DNA of 64,000 nt from Chlorogloeopsis fritschii (GTDB taxonomy: Bacteria > Cyanobacteriota > Cyanobacteriia > Cyanobacteriales > Nostocaceae), in the NCBI RefSeq assembly GCF_043099315.1, contig NZ_CP170746.1; one strand, 5' to 3'. This document shows positions 43,081 through 50,824 of this stretch, piece by piece. Each line of letters begins with the position of its first letter. The first letter of the stretch is position 1. A model generated the notes under the pieces. That model was not told the DNA's origin. It was given only the letters and a program-made list of their open reading frames with translations, and searched no databases. Made by a program: the position numbers and the translations under genes.

Positions 43081-44568
43081 TTAAAAACGCTCCACTCCTT
43101 CCATAGCTTCAAACTTCTTGGTAGTCTCACCCATAGCTCTTGCGGCTTCCCCACAAGTGCGCGGAGTCGGGAAAATCTTTTCGGGATTAGCTAAACCCTT
43201 GGGATTGAAAACTTGCCGTACCCATTGCATTGTTTCTAAATCCGCAGTGGTAAACATCTCTGGCATATAGCATTTTTTATCTGCACCAATGCCATGCTCA
43301 CCAGAAATACTGCCACCAACTTTCACACACAACTTGAGAATTTCTCCACCTAATTCTTCTACTGTTTCTAATGCACCCGGAACAGAATTATCATAAAGAA
43401 CTAACGGGTGAAGGTTGCCATCGCCAGCGTGAAACACATTGGCGATGCGATAACCATATTTCTGACTTAATGCCTCAATTTCTTGTAGTACATAAGGCAA
43501 CTGAGTACGAGGAATTACTCCATCTTGTACATAATAATCTGGACTTAAATGTCCGGCAGCGGCAAAAGCTGCTTTACGTCCTTTCCACAATTTCAGCCGT
43601 TGTTCTGGATCTTTCGCAGATGTGATGTTACGCGCACCATTTTGTTTACAAATCTCTGCTACTCTTTGCTTATTTGCTGCAACTTCCACTTCCAAACCAT
43701 CAATTTCTACTAAAAGAATTGCCACGGCATCGCGAGGATAACAATTTAAGGCTGTGACATCTTCCACGGCGTTGATGCTGAGGTTATCCATGATTTCCAT
43801 CCCACCAGGAATAATTCCCGCGCTGATGATGTCAGAAACACTCGCTCCTGCTGCTTCAATATTTGTAAAATCTGCTAGTAAAACACAGATTGATTCTGCA
43901 CTTTTGAGAATTCGCAGCGTAATTTCTGTGGCAATACCTAAGGTTCCTTCCGAACCTACAAAAATACCCGTTAAATCATAACCAGGCATTTCGGGAATCT
44001 CTGCGCCCAAATCTAGAATTTCACCTTCAGGAGTGACTATTTTTAATCCCAAAACGTGGTTTGTCGTAACACCATACTTCAAACAATGCACTCCCCCAGA
44101 GTTTTCGGCAACATTACCACCAACAGAGCAGATAATTTGACTGGAAGGGTCAGGAGCGTAGTAAAATCCGGCACCACTTACTGTTTGAGTTACCCAACTA
44201 TTAATCACCCCTGGTTGAACAATTACACGCTGATTTTCTAAATCTATGTTTAGTATTTGCCGCATCAAAGAAGTAACAATCAAAACGCTATTTTCAATCG
44301 GCAAAGCTCCACCCGATAAACCAGTACCAGAACCGCGAGCAATGAAGGGAACAGAGTATTTATTGCATATCTTTACTACCGCCGCCACTTGTTCTGTCGT
44401 TCTGGGTAATACCACCACTGCTGGGCGCTGGCGATAGCTGGTTAATCCGTCGCATTCATAGGTGATGAGTTCCTCACGACGTTGTACTACACCATTTTTG
44501 CCAAGTACAGCCTCGAATTCTTTAATGACGGGTTGCCAGTTACGTTGTTTTTTATCTTGGGTAAGCAT
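43081..44568 (-). CDS. glcD: Glycolate dehydrogenase subunit GlcD (FAD-linked oxidase)
   Basis: This 495-aa protein has a PCMH-type FAD-binding domain with VPFIARGSGTGLSGGALP (the pyrophosphate loop), then ICSVGGNVAENSGGVHCLKYG and FVGSEGTLGIATEITL, and the FAD-linked oxidase C-terminal domain with RIANVFHAGDGNLHPL (metal-binding His) and GGSISGEHGIGADKK. The closest match is GlcD, which oxidises glycolate in cyanobacterial photorespiration, but D-lactate dehydrogenases share the family. GlcE and GlcF are not nearby. It ends a three-gene minus-strand row with the TetR remnant and ABM gene upstream. Confidence 0.92.
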   Translation of the reverse strand: MLTQDKKQRNWQPVIKEFEAVLGKNGVVQRREELITYECDGLTSYRQRPAVVVLPRTTEQVAAVVKICNKYSVPFIARGSGTGLSGGALPIENSVLIVTSLMRQILNIDLENQRVIVQPGVINSWVTQTVSGAGFYYAPDPSSQIICSVGGNVAENSGGVHCLKYGVTTNHVLGLKIVTPEGEILDLGAEIPEMPGYDLTGIFVGSEGTLGIATEITLRILKSAESICVLLADFTNIEAAGASVSDIISAGIIPGGMEIMDNLSINAVEDVTALNCYPRDAVAILLVEIDGLEVEVAANKQRVAEICKQNGARNITSAKDPEQRLKLWKGRKAAFAAAGHLSPDYYVQDGVIPRTQLPYVLQEIEALSQKYGYRIANVFHAGDGNLHPLVLYDNSVPGALETVEELGGEILKLCVKVGGSISGEHGIGADKKCYMPEMFTTADLETMQWVRQVFNPKGLANPEKIFPTPRTCGEAARAMGETTKKFEAMEGVERF

Positions 44569-44678
44569 AGGTAATTTTTATAGTTGCAAGAAGATATTCT
44601 GATTGCTTGTAGCGGTAGTAGGGGTGTATGAAGAATATTTTTCTTACACCCAAGCTTCTTGGAGATGTGCTGTTTAAT

Positions 44679-44993
44679 TTAACATCCCACAGCGATCGCC
44701 TCTATACCTTTAAGGATAATATTTAGTTCGACCTTAATATCAGCTAGTGTCTCTTCTTGTGTGATACTACTAAAAACCCAAGACTGGGTGGGAAATTGCT
44801 CTAGTTGTTCGTCAAGCCGCGTCAATAAATTTTGTCGCTCACCAGGCTTTCCTAACCGCCCGGAACTCGCAGCTAGTGCAAATCCGTTCAAATAATCTAC
44901 AACCAAATCTGCTGTTTGGGCGATCGCCCGTGGAGATAATCCGGCTTTGGCAAGTACTGTGTAGAGGACTTTGTTCGCCGAACACGTTGCCAT
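44679..44993 (-). pseudogene. TetR-family C-terminal remnant without DNA-binding domain
   Basis: The 104-aa frame VLYTVLAKAGLSPRAIAQTA, then VVDYLNGFALAASSGRLG and LTRLDEQLEQFPTQSW reads like the helical ligand-binding/dimerisation half of a TetR/AcrR repressor. The helix-turn-helix N-terminus that normally precedes it is missing. The frame is continuous with the ABM-like gene upstream: only that gene's TAG (45003-45005) and three codons (RQA) separate them. It is therefore probably a remnant left by a deletion, although the ATG at 44993 could still allow translation. Confidence 0.65.
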
Positions 44994-45002
44994 AGCTTGA
45001 CG

Positions 45003-45707
45003 CTAGCCTGGGCGGCGGAAAATAGGGCGGAAACTGCTTGCATCCTGATAGGTGATAGCTCGTCCTACCCAACTATTCCAATCTGCATTTGATCCAAACC
45101 GATGTGGACTACGCATCAGGGCAAAACTACGCTCTAGCTCCGTTTGGCTAGCGGCTTCGTAAATCGTCAGGTATCTTGTTGGAACAGCATTTACACTGGT
45201 ATAGCGCCGGCAAGCAGCCCAGGTTGGCACATCCGCCATAATCTTCGATAGATATTCTTCTTCGTACCATCTCCGGAACTCAGGCTCCTGCTCAGGCTTT
45301 ACCTCAACGGTAACAATGAACAGTATTCGGCTTCCGAAGGCACCATCCCAAGATACACGCTCGTGAGCGTAAGTCTCTCTATAAGTAATATTACGCACAT
45401 CATGCAGGTGATTGGTTCCCCAGCGCTTCCAGGTTTCTTTTTCTGCCTCCCGCCCAGCTCGGTTAAGTGCCTTGATTCCGGTATCAATTAATGCTTCAGA
45501 TCCAAACTCATAGATGGTGAGAAACTGTTTAGTAAACCACTTGAGGCTTCCTTCAACACCATACTCTTCATACCTACGGGCTGAAATAAGTTCTGGTATC
45601 ACCTCAAGTAACCTGGGAATGTAGACGTGGTGGTAAAATTCGTTGAACCCAGCCTCTGCTTCAGGATCGACTCTGAGACTAACTGTCATGAGTGGTTTCC
45701 CGACCAT
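45003..45707 (-). CDS. Duplicated ABM/EthD-like alpha-beta barrel protein
   Basis: I use the ATG at 45707 (MVGKPLMTVSLRV), as GGAG lies seven bases before it; 234 aa. The protein is an internal duplication: VSLRVDPEAEAGFNEFYHHV with ISARRYEEYGVEG and FLTIYEFGS, then FIVTVEVKPEQEPEFRRWYE with AACRRYTSVNAVP and YLTIYEAAS. Each half is a ferredoxin-like barrel of the antibiotic-biosynthesis-monooxygenase/EthD type. Cofactor-free oxygenation or stress-response roles are known for the superfamily; none is proven here. Directly behind it, in frame, lies the TetR remnant. Confidence 0.72.
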   Translation of the reverse strand: MVGKPLMTVSLRVDPEAEAGFNEFYHHVYIPRLLEVIPELISARRYEEYGVEGSLKWFTKQFLTIYEFGSEALIDTGIKALNRAGREAEKETWKRWGTNHLHDVRNITYRETYAHERVSWDGAFGSRILFIVTVEVKPEQEPEFRRWYEEEYLSKIMADVPTWAACRRYTSVNAVPTRYLTIYEAASQTELERSFALMRSPHRFGSNADWNSWVGRAITYQDASSFRPIFRRPG

Positions 45708-45765
45708 AAAATCTCCATCACAAATGGACTTGAGCAAATATAAAGTTAACGCTTCCCACATCCAT

Positions 45766-46121
45766 GTTCACTATCTTATCTAAGACAAACTATAAAGTTT
45801 CTCTTGAGGATGAGAAATTAACAATATCTTATGGCGCTTACTAAACCGTGAATTCTGCATCAGTACTAGACTTTTCAGGTGAGTCTCAACAAGCGCTGAT
45901 CTCTTGATGTACGCGATTTGCGTGTGGTTCGCCTCGTTTAGAAACAATAATTAAGCTCATCCCACTTCTTTTGCCAATGGGATTAACCTGTAGGAAAGCC
46001 TGCACGTCATCAAGACGAACACATACCCTACAGGAATTTGAGTTTGGTGGGGAGCAGTATAAAATTAACGACATTACCATCCACGACGCTGATGCTTAAT
46101 TCGTAATATTAGTACATAATA
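45766..46121. other. Divergent spacer with a doubtful small frame
   Basis: A 64-codon minus-strand frame (45886-46080, containing RLDDVQAFLQVNPIGKRSGM) has no recognisable homology and a weak start signal, so I leave it unnamed; it could be a remnant or chance. The rest is AT-rich and should contain promoters for the ABM gene and for the tetR-devB operon (see the operator at 46122). Confidence 0.45.
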
Positions 46122-46137
46122 TAACTAACGTTCGATA
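46122..46137 (+). promoter_or_regulatory. Palindromic operator before tetR (copy 1)
   Basis: TAACTAACGTTCGATA is an imperfect palindrome centred on ACGT (6 of 8 arm positions complementary), 15 bp before the tetR ATG, flanked by AT-rich DNA (CATAATA before, TAAATAAATTTT after). The same site, TAACGAACGTCCGATA, with the same flanks, precedes devC at 49434-49449. Size and symmetry fit a TetR-family operator. The binding protein is inferred, not shown. Confidence 0.7.
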
Positions 46138-46152
46138 TAAATAAATTTTGTA

Positions 46153-46779
46153 ATGCCCAAAATAGTCGATCATGAACAATACCGCAAAGAGTTATTGATG
46201 AAATGCTTTGACTTGTTCGCCCAAAAAGGCTATGCCGCAATCACCATGCGAGAGATAGCTAAGGAACTCAATGTTTCTACTGGTACGCTGTATCATTATT
46301 TTCCCAATAAAGAGGCTTTATTTTTGCAGTTGGTTGAAGAGCAAACACGGCAAGATATCTTGAATTTTATTGCTGACGCCGGAGATGCCAAAACTTTACC
46401 AGAACGCATCGAAGCCTTAATGAATTTTCTTGCCAAAAATGAAGACTACTTTGCCAAACAAATTTTGCTGGGATTTGATTTCTATCAGCAGCAGCAACGA
46501 ACTGACATATGGAACAACAAAACCCTCAGAAAAGCCTCGGAAGATACTATGCAGGCGCTTTCGGATTACTTGCAAATTCAAGATCAAGCAGTTATTGATT
46601 TCATTTGTAATTTCCTGAATGGAATTATTTATCGGCGAATGTTCGAGGGTGAAGCCGTTTCTCTTGCCGAACAAGGAGAACTACTAGCACAAATGTTAAC
46701 TGCTTATTTCAATACTCAAGATAAAGCAAGTTCTGCTAATGGGAAGACTAAGAATATATACCCCCATTTTCCTAAATAA
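46153..46779 (+). CDS. TetR/AcrR family transcriptional regulator
   Basis: This 208-aa protein has a TetR helix-turn-helix (residues 31-55: TMREIAKELNVSTGTLYHYF), preceded by CFDLFAQKGYAAI. The C-terminal ligand domain is helical (IEALMNFLAKNEDYFAKQIL) with no close named relative. It stands first in an operon with devB 30 bp downstream, the arrangement of self-regulated efflux systems. A palindromic operator overlaps its promoter region, and the same site stands before devC, so it probably represses both units and is released by a substrate of the exporter. Confidence 0.9.
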   Translation: MPKIVDHEQYRKELLMKCFDLFAQKGYAAITMREIAKELNVSTGTLYHYFPNKEALFLQLVEEQTRQDILNFIADAGDAKTLPERIEALMNFLAKNEDYFAKQILLGFDFYQQQQRTDIWNNKTLRKASEDTMQALSDYLQIQDQAVIDFICNFLNGIIYRRMFEGEAVSLAEQGELLAQMLTAYFNTQDKASSANGKTKNIYPHFPK

Positions 46780-46809
46780 GTCTATTTCTAATTTAAATGA
46801 ATAAGACAT

Positions 46810-48096
46810 ATGGCTGAACAATCTATCTCAAAACCTTTAACTCGGCGACTGATTAGCTTGATATTGACTGCTGCGGCGATTACTGGAGCGATCGCTTTAT
46901 ATGGAATTTCCCAATTTGACTTAGCAGGTAAGTCTGAGTCTCCCACCCCAGAAACACTGCCCCCAGTCAAAAAAGTTGCTGCTCTTGGGCGTTTGGAGCC
47001 AGAAGGGGAAGTAATTCGCTTGTCTGCACCTCTGGCTTTAGATGGCGATCGCGTGGCTAAAATACTCGTCAAACAGGGCGATAATGTACAAGCGGGGCAG
47101 GTAGTAGCAATTTTGGATTCGCAAAAACGCTTGCAAGATGCTGTATTGCAGGCAAAAGAGCAGGTGAAGATGGCTCAAGCAAAATTGGCACAGGTAAAAG
47201 CTGGAGCCAAAACTGGAGAAATTCAGGCACAACAGGCAAACATTAGCCGCTTGCAAGCCGAAAGACAAACGGAAATAGAGGCACAACAAGCAGCGATCGC
47301 CCGGTTAGCAGCAGAACAAAAGACAGAAATTCAAGCCCAACAAGCAGCGATCGCCCGGTTAGCAGCAGAATTGCGAAATGCGACGATGGAATATCAACGC
47401 CACGAAAAGCTGTATCAAGAGGGCGCACTTTCAGCATCATTAAGAGATAGTAAGCGCCTGAGTTTACAAACTGCACAGGAACAATTCAACGAAGCACAAG
47501 CAAACCTCAAACGTATCCAATCATCGCGACAGCAACAACTTGCCGAAGCCAGAGCAAACTTGAGACGCATTCAAACATCTCGCCAAGAAGAATTAAACTC
47601 TGCGAGAGCGACTCTGAACCAAATTGCTGAAGTTCGCCCGGTAGATGTGCAGGCAGCCCAGGCAGAAGTAGACAATGCTAAAGCGGCACTGCAACAAGCA
47701 CAAACTAACCTCGAACAAGCTTACATCCGCGCACCCATCGCCGGGCAGATTCTCAAAATTCACACACGAGCCGGAGAAAAAATTGCTGATGCAGGCATTG
47801 CGGATTTGGGGCAAACTCAGCAGATGGCGGTAGTTGCAGAAGTTTATCAAACTGACATCGGCAAAATTAAGCTAGGGCAGCAAGCGGTAATTACGAGTCA
47901 AGCATTTTCAGGAGAATTGCGTGGCAAAGTTTCCCAAATTGGCTTGCAGGTGAATAGACAGAATGTCTTCAGCAATCAACCAGGAGAAAATCTGGATCGC
48001 CGTGTCGTAGAAGTGAGAATTCGCCTCAACCCTGAAGATAGCAAGCAAGTTACTGCTCTCACCAACTTGCAGGTGCAAACAGCAATTGAGTTGTAA
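46810..48096 (+). CDS. devB: DevB-type membrane fusion protein (ABC exporter adaptor)
   Basis: This 428-aa protein has an N-terminal membrane helix (SLILTAAAITGAIALYGIS), the DevB hallmark VAALGRLEPEGEVIRLSAP, a lipoyl half (ILVKQGDNVQAGQVVAILDS), a long coiled coil (about 105-290), and a beta-barrel part with APIAGQILKIHTRAGEKI. It bridges the inner-membrane exporter DevCA to a TolC-type outer-membrane channel; in heterocyst formers such systems export glycolipids, but paralogs exist. The coil contains three 18-residue repeats (136-189). It follows tetR by 30 bp. The partner permease and ATPase are 1.4 kb further on. Confidence 0.9.
   Translation: MAEQSISKPLTRRLISLILTAAAITGAIALYGISQFDLAGKSESPTPETLPPVKKVAALGRLEPEGEVIRLSAPLALDGDRVAKILVKQGDNVQAGQVVAILDSQKRLQDAVLQAKEQVKMAQAKLAQVKAGAKTGEIQAQQANISRLQAERQTEIEAQQAAIARLAAEQKTEIQAQQAAIARLAAELRNATMEYQRHEKLYQEGALSASLRDSKRLSLQTAQEQFNEAQANLKRIQSSRQQQLAEARANLRRIQTSRQEELNSARATLNQIAEVRPVDVQAAQAEVDNAKAALQQAQTNLEQAYIRAPIAGQILKIHTRAGEKIADAGIADLGQTQQMAVVAEVYQTDIGKIKLGQQAVITSQAFSGELRGKVSQIGLQVNRQNVFSNQPGENLDRRVVEVRIRLNPEDSKQVTALTNLQVQTAIEL
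47215..47376 (+). repeat. Three 54-bp tandem units in the DevB coiled coil
   Basis: Residues 136-153, 154-171 and 172-189 repeat EIQAQQANISRLQAERQ, TEIEAQQAAIARLAAEQK and TEIQAQQAAIARLAAELR. The last two units share a long identical core (CAACAAGCAGCGATCGCCC), so they are a recent duplication; each unit is one 18-residue coil step. Confidence 0.85.
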
Positions 48097-48163
48097 AGTT
48101 TTTTTGCTGTAATTTATAACGAATGTTTGATATATCTGCAATCTATCAAAGGAGGTTGTCAAT

Positions 48164-48502
48164 ATGCTTCAAGGTATCTACTTGATACTTAGCATTCTCG
48201 GTTTAACCCTACCTTACTCCCAATTCATTTCATTTCTGTTAGAACACGGTTTTGACATCAAGTTGTTTTTAGAACATCTGTTTGCCAATCGAATTTCTGC
48301 CTTCTTTGGCATGGATGTATTTATCTCAGCTCTAGTTCTGTTAATGTTCGTGTTTTGGGAAGGAACACGCCTAAAGATGAAATTTCTTTGGGTTTATATT
48401 GTTAGCACTCTTACAGTTGGAGTTTCATTTGGGCTTCCCTTATTTTTACTCATGCGACAGCGTCAGTTAGAAAAGCAATCTAACTCGCTTTTTTCTACTT
48501 AA
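48164..48502 (+). CDS. DUF2834 membrane protein
   Basis: This 112-aa protein has three hydrophobic helices: IYLILSILGLTLPYSQFISF, FFGMDVFISALVLLMFVFW and WVYIVSTLTVGVSFGLPLFL. LTLPYSQF, FFGMDVFISALVLL and GLPLFLLMR are the DUF2834 hallmarks. No function is known for the family. An AGGAGG site (about 48151-48156) precedes the ATG. It lies 67 bp downstream of devB in the same direction, so it may be an accessory part of the exporter operon. Confidence 0.8.
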   Translation: MLQGIYLILSILGLTLPYSQFISFLLEHGFDIKLFLEHLFANRISAFFGMDVFISALVLLMFVFWEGTRLKMKFLWVYIVSTLTVGVSFGLPLFLLMRQRQLEKQSNSLFST

Positions 48503-48786
48503 ATTGTTTCCTTTGAAGTTAACTCAAACTATTACATCATCAAGAGTTAGCTCTAGACTGACACATTCACAAAATATGAAAATTCAGTCTTGTAGAACTT
48601 CCCTCGTTTGGTTTCGGTTGCTCCGCAGAACCTATCCTTGGATAACTTTGTTTATTACTGGTTGCAAAATAATTTACTCCAATGGAATTCAACAGGATAG
48701 AGAAAAAGTACGCTTCATGCTGGCAATGACAAAGATTGATTTTGTACGTGTTTATCAATTTCTCAATGATTTGCTGTGGTGAAATC

Positions 48787-49410
48787 ATGATGACTTCTAA
48801 TCTTGTACGACTTGAGCGATCGCAAATTAATCCGGCAAGTGAAATCTTAGTAAAGGCATTTGATGACGATCCGGTATTAAACTGTCTGATTTCACCAAGC
48901 GATCGCATGAAAGTAAATGCCCTCAACAGCCTATTTAAAGGAATTTTGCTTGCTAGCTTGCCTTACAACCATATCTACACAACCGTAGGTAGCATCAAAG
49001 GTGTTGCTGCTTGGTTACCTCCAAATCATTCTCACCTGAATATTTTTCATTTTTTGCCGACAGTATTTTCCTTAACTTTCAAATTGGGTTTATCCAAAGT
49101 AGGGCGATTGATATCAATACTCTCTGTATTAGAGGAATATCATAAAGGCGATCTACCCCAACCACACTGGTATCTCAACCTTCTTGGTGTTTCACCTGCC
49201 CATCAAGGGCAAGGAATTGGTAGTTTATTGCTACAGCCAATTCTTCAACAGGCAGATAGTCAACGTTTACCTTGCTATCTAGAAACTTCTACTCCAAAAG
49301 CTGTTCGCTTTTATCAAAAAAATGGTTTTGAAGTGCTGAAAACCCTTGATTTACTCGAAGGAAGCTCTCTGATTTGGACGATGAAACGAGAGCCTCTAAG
49401 TATCAAGTAG
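48787..49410 (+). CDS. GNAT family N-acetyltransferase
   Basis: I prefer the ATG at 48787 (MMTSNLVRLERS) over the Met at 48736, because the GNAT fold begins there; 207 aa. The acetyl-CoA motif is LLGVSPAHQGQGIGSLLLQP, followed by LPCYLETSTPKAVRFYQKNG. The N-terminal SEILVKAFDDDPVLNCLISP resembles GNATs that act on antibiotics and small amines. It sits between the DUF2834 gene and devC on the same strand. Modification of the exported compound is a natural but untested idea. Confidence 0.86.
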   Translation: MMTSNLVRLERSQINPASEILVKAFDDDPVLNCLISPSDRMKVNALNSLFKGILLASLPYNHIYTTVGSIKGVAAWLPPNHSHLNIFHFLPTVFSLTFKLGLSKVGRLISILSVLEEYHKGDLPQPHWYLNLLGVSPAHQGQGIGSLLLQPILQQADSQRLPCYLETSTPKAVRFYQKNGFEVLKTLDLLEGSSLIWTMKREPLSIK

Positions 49411-49433
49411 CAATTTGAATTTAACTTAATACA

Positions 49434-49449
49434 TAACGAACGTCCGATA
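49434..49449 (+). promoter_or_regulatory. Palindromic operator before devC (copy 2)
   Basis: TAACGAACGTCCGATA lies 35 bp before the devC ATG, with the flanks AATACA before and TATAAATTTTAC after. It matches copy 1 in 14 of 16 positions, and the two sites share the ACGT centre and CGATA right arm. Confidence 0.72.
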
Positions 49450-49484
49450 TAAATTTTACTTTCTCTTTTTAAAGAACTGTCATT

Positions 49485-50648
49485 ATGCTTCGTAAACTAT
49501 TTCGCCGTACACCCCTAGCATGGCTCCAGCTAAAGAAAGAAAAAACACGCTTGGCAGTAGCATTAGCGGGAATCGCTTTTGCGGATATGCTGATGTTTGT
49601 GCAAATGGGATTACTAGATGCGCTCCTAGATAGTGCAACCCAAGCTCATCAAAATCTACAAGCAGATTTAGTTTTAATTAATCCGCAGTTTCAATCTCTG
49701 ATTTCTGTCAAAAGCTTTCCTAGAGAGAGATTGCAGCAAACCTTAGCTTACGATCGCGTCAAATCAGTTCGTCCTTTGTACATCAACGTTGCCCAATGGC
49801 GCAATCCTGAAACTCGCATTACCCGGAGTATTTTAGTGTGGGGGATAGATCCGGCAAACCCACCATTTGATAACCCAGAGGTAAATAAACATTTAGGGCA
49901 ACTTAAGTTACTAGATCGGGTACTATTTGATCTTGCTTCTCGACCAGAATACGGCCCCATCCCCGATTTAGTAAAGCAGCATGGCAGTGTGGAAGCCGAG
50001 GTAAATAGCCAAACTGTACAAACGGTAGGGTTATTTCAGCTTGGCGTGTCTTTTGGTGCTGACGGTAACATTATCAGCAGCGATTCTACTTTTCTTAAAT
50101 TATTTCCAGAACGCAAGCCAAATCAAATTGAAGTTGGGCTAATTAACCTAGAGCCAGGCACAAACGTGCAAGCTGTGCGATCGCAACTCATAAGAGCTTT
50201 GCCCAATGATGTCAAAGTATTGACTCCCCAAGAATTTGCTCAAACAGAAATAGATTACTGGAGTAATCAGGGAATTGGCTTTATCTTCGGAATGGGAGCG
50301 GCAGTAGGATTTATCGTTGGGATTGTGATTGTTTACCAGATTCTCTATGCCGACGTTTCCGATCACCTGCCAGAATACGCCACATTAAAAGCGATGGGAT
50401 ATAGCGATCGCTATCTTATGACAATGCTCATGCAAGAAGCTTTATTACTAGCGGCATTAGGCTTTATTCCTGGAGTGCTTTTATCTATCGGGCTTTATCA
50501 AATCACCTATGCTGCGACTTTGATACCGATTGGCATGAAACTCAATCGTGCGATTTTTGTGTTGCTATTGACGATTATCATGTGCAGTGGTTCAGGAGCG
50601 ATCGCCCTGCGAAAACTCAGAGCCGCCGATCCAGCAGATATGTTTTGA
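49485..50648 (+). CDS. devC: DevC-type ABC exporter permease
   Basis: This 387-aa protein has FtsX/MacB-like topology: one N-terminal helix (RLAVALAGIAFADMLMFVQM), a large periplasmic domain (about 45-260, with RSILVWGIDPANPPFDNPEV), then three C-terminal helices (FIFGMGAAVGFIVGIVIVYQ; EALLLAALGFIPGVLLSIGL; RAIFVLLLTIIMCSGSGAI). ADVSDHLPEYATLKAMGYS is the conserved DevC loop. It forms the transport channel with DevA and pairs with DevB. It starts a separate transcription unit with the TetR-type operator in front of it. Confidence 0.92.
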   Translation: MLRKLFRRTPLAWLQLKKEKTRLAVALAGIAFADMLMFVQMGLLDALLDSATQAHQNLQADLVLINPQFQSLISVKSFPRERLQQTLAYDRVKSVRPLYINVAQWRNPETRITRSILVWGIDPANPPFDNPEVNKHLGQLKLLDRVLFDLASRPEYGPIPDLVKQHGSVEAEVNSQTVQTVGLFQLGVSFGADGNIISSDSTFLKLFPERKPNQIEVGLINLEPGTNVQAVRSQLIRALPNDVKVLTPQEFAQTEIDYWSNQGIGFIFGMGAAVGFIVGIVIVYQILYADVSDHLPEYATLKAMGYSDRYLMTMLMQEALLLAALGFIPGVLLSIGLYQITYAATLIPIGMKLNRAIFVLLLTIIMCSGSGAIALRKLRAADPADMF

Positions 50649-50692
50649 GGCTAAGTAGCAGAAGGCAGTCGTTATGAAACAAGTCGCACAAC

Positions 50693-50756
50693 GAATTGGT
50701 GAAAACCTCTTTTCCCTAGTCCCTAGTCTCTAGCCCCTAGCCCCTATTTTCAAGAC
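50693..50756 (+). repeat. Dispersed repeat with CCCCTAG heptamers, copy 2
   Basis: It matches 7211-7273 end to end, sharing GGTGAAAACCTCTTTTCCC on the left and CCTATTTTCAAGA on the right. It lies in the 176-bp spacer between devC and devA, followed by TTAACAATTAACAATC units at about 50800-50822. Confidence 0.75.
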
Positions 50757-50824
50757 AGGAGGCAGAAGGAAAACCACCTATTTAATAGTTAATAGCTATC
50801 AACAATTAACAATTAACAATCAAT

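Noticed and set aside
48504..48782. 92-codon plus-strand frame after the DUF2834 gene
   Set aside because: No family features, begins two bases after the stop without a ribosome-binding site; I take the GNAT start at 48787 instead.
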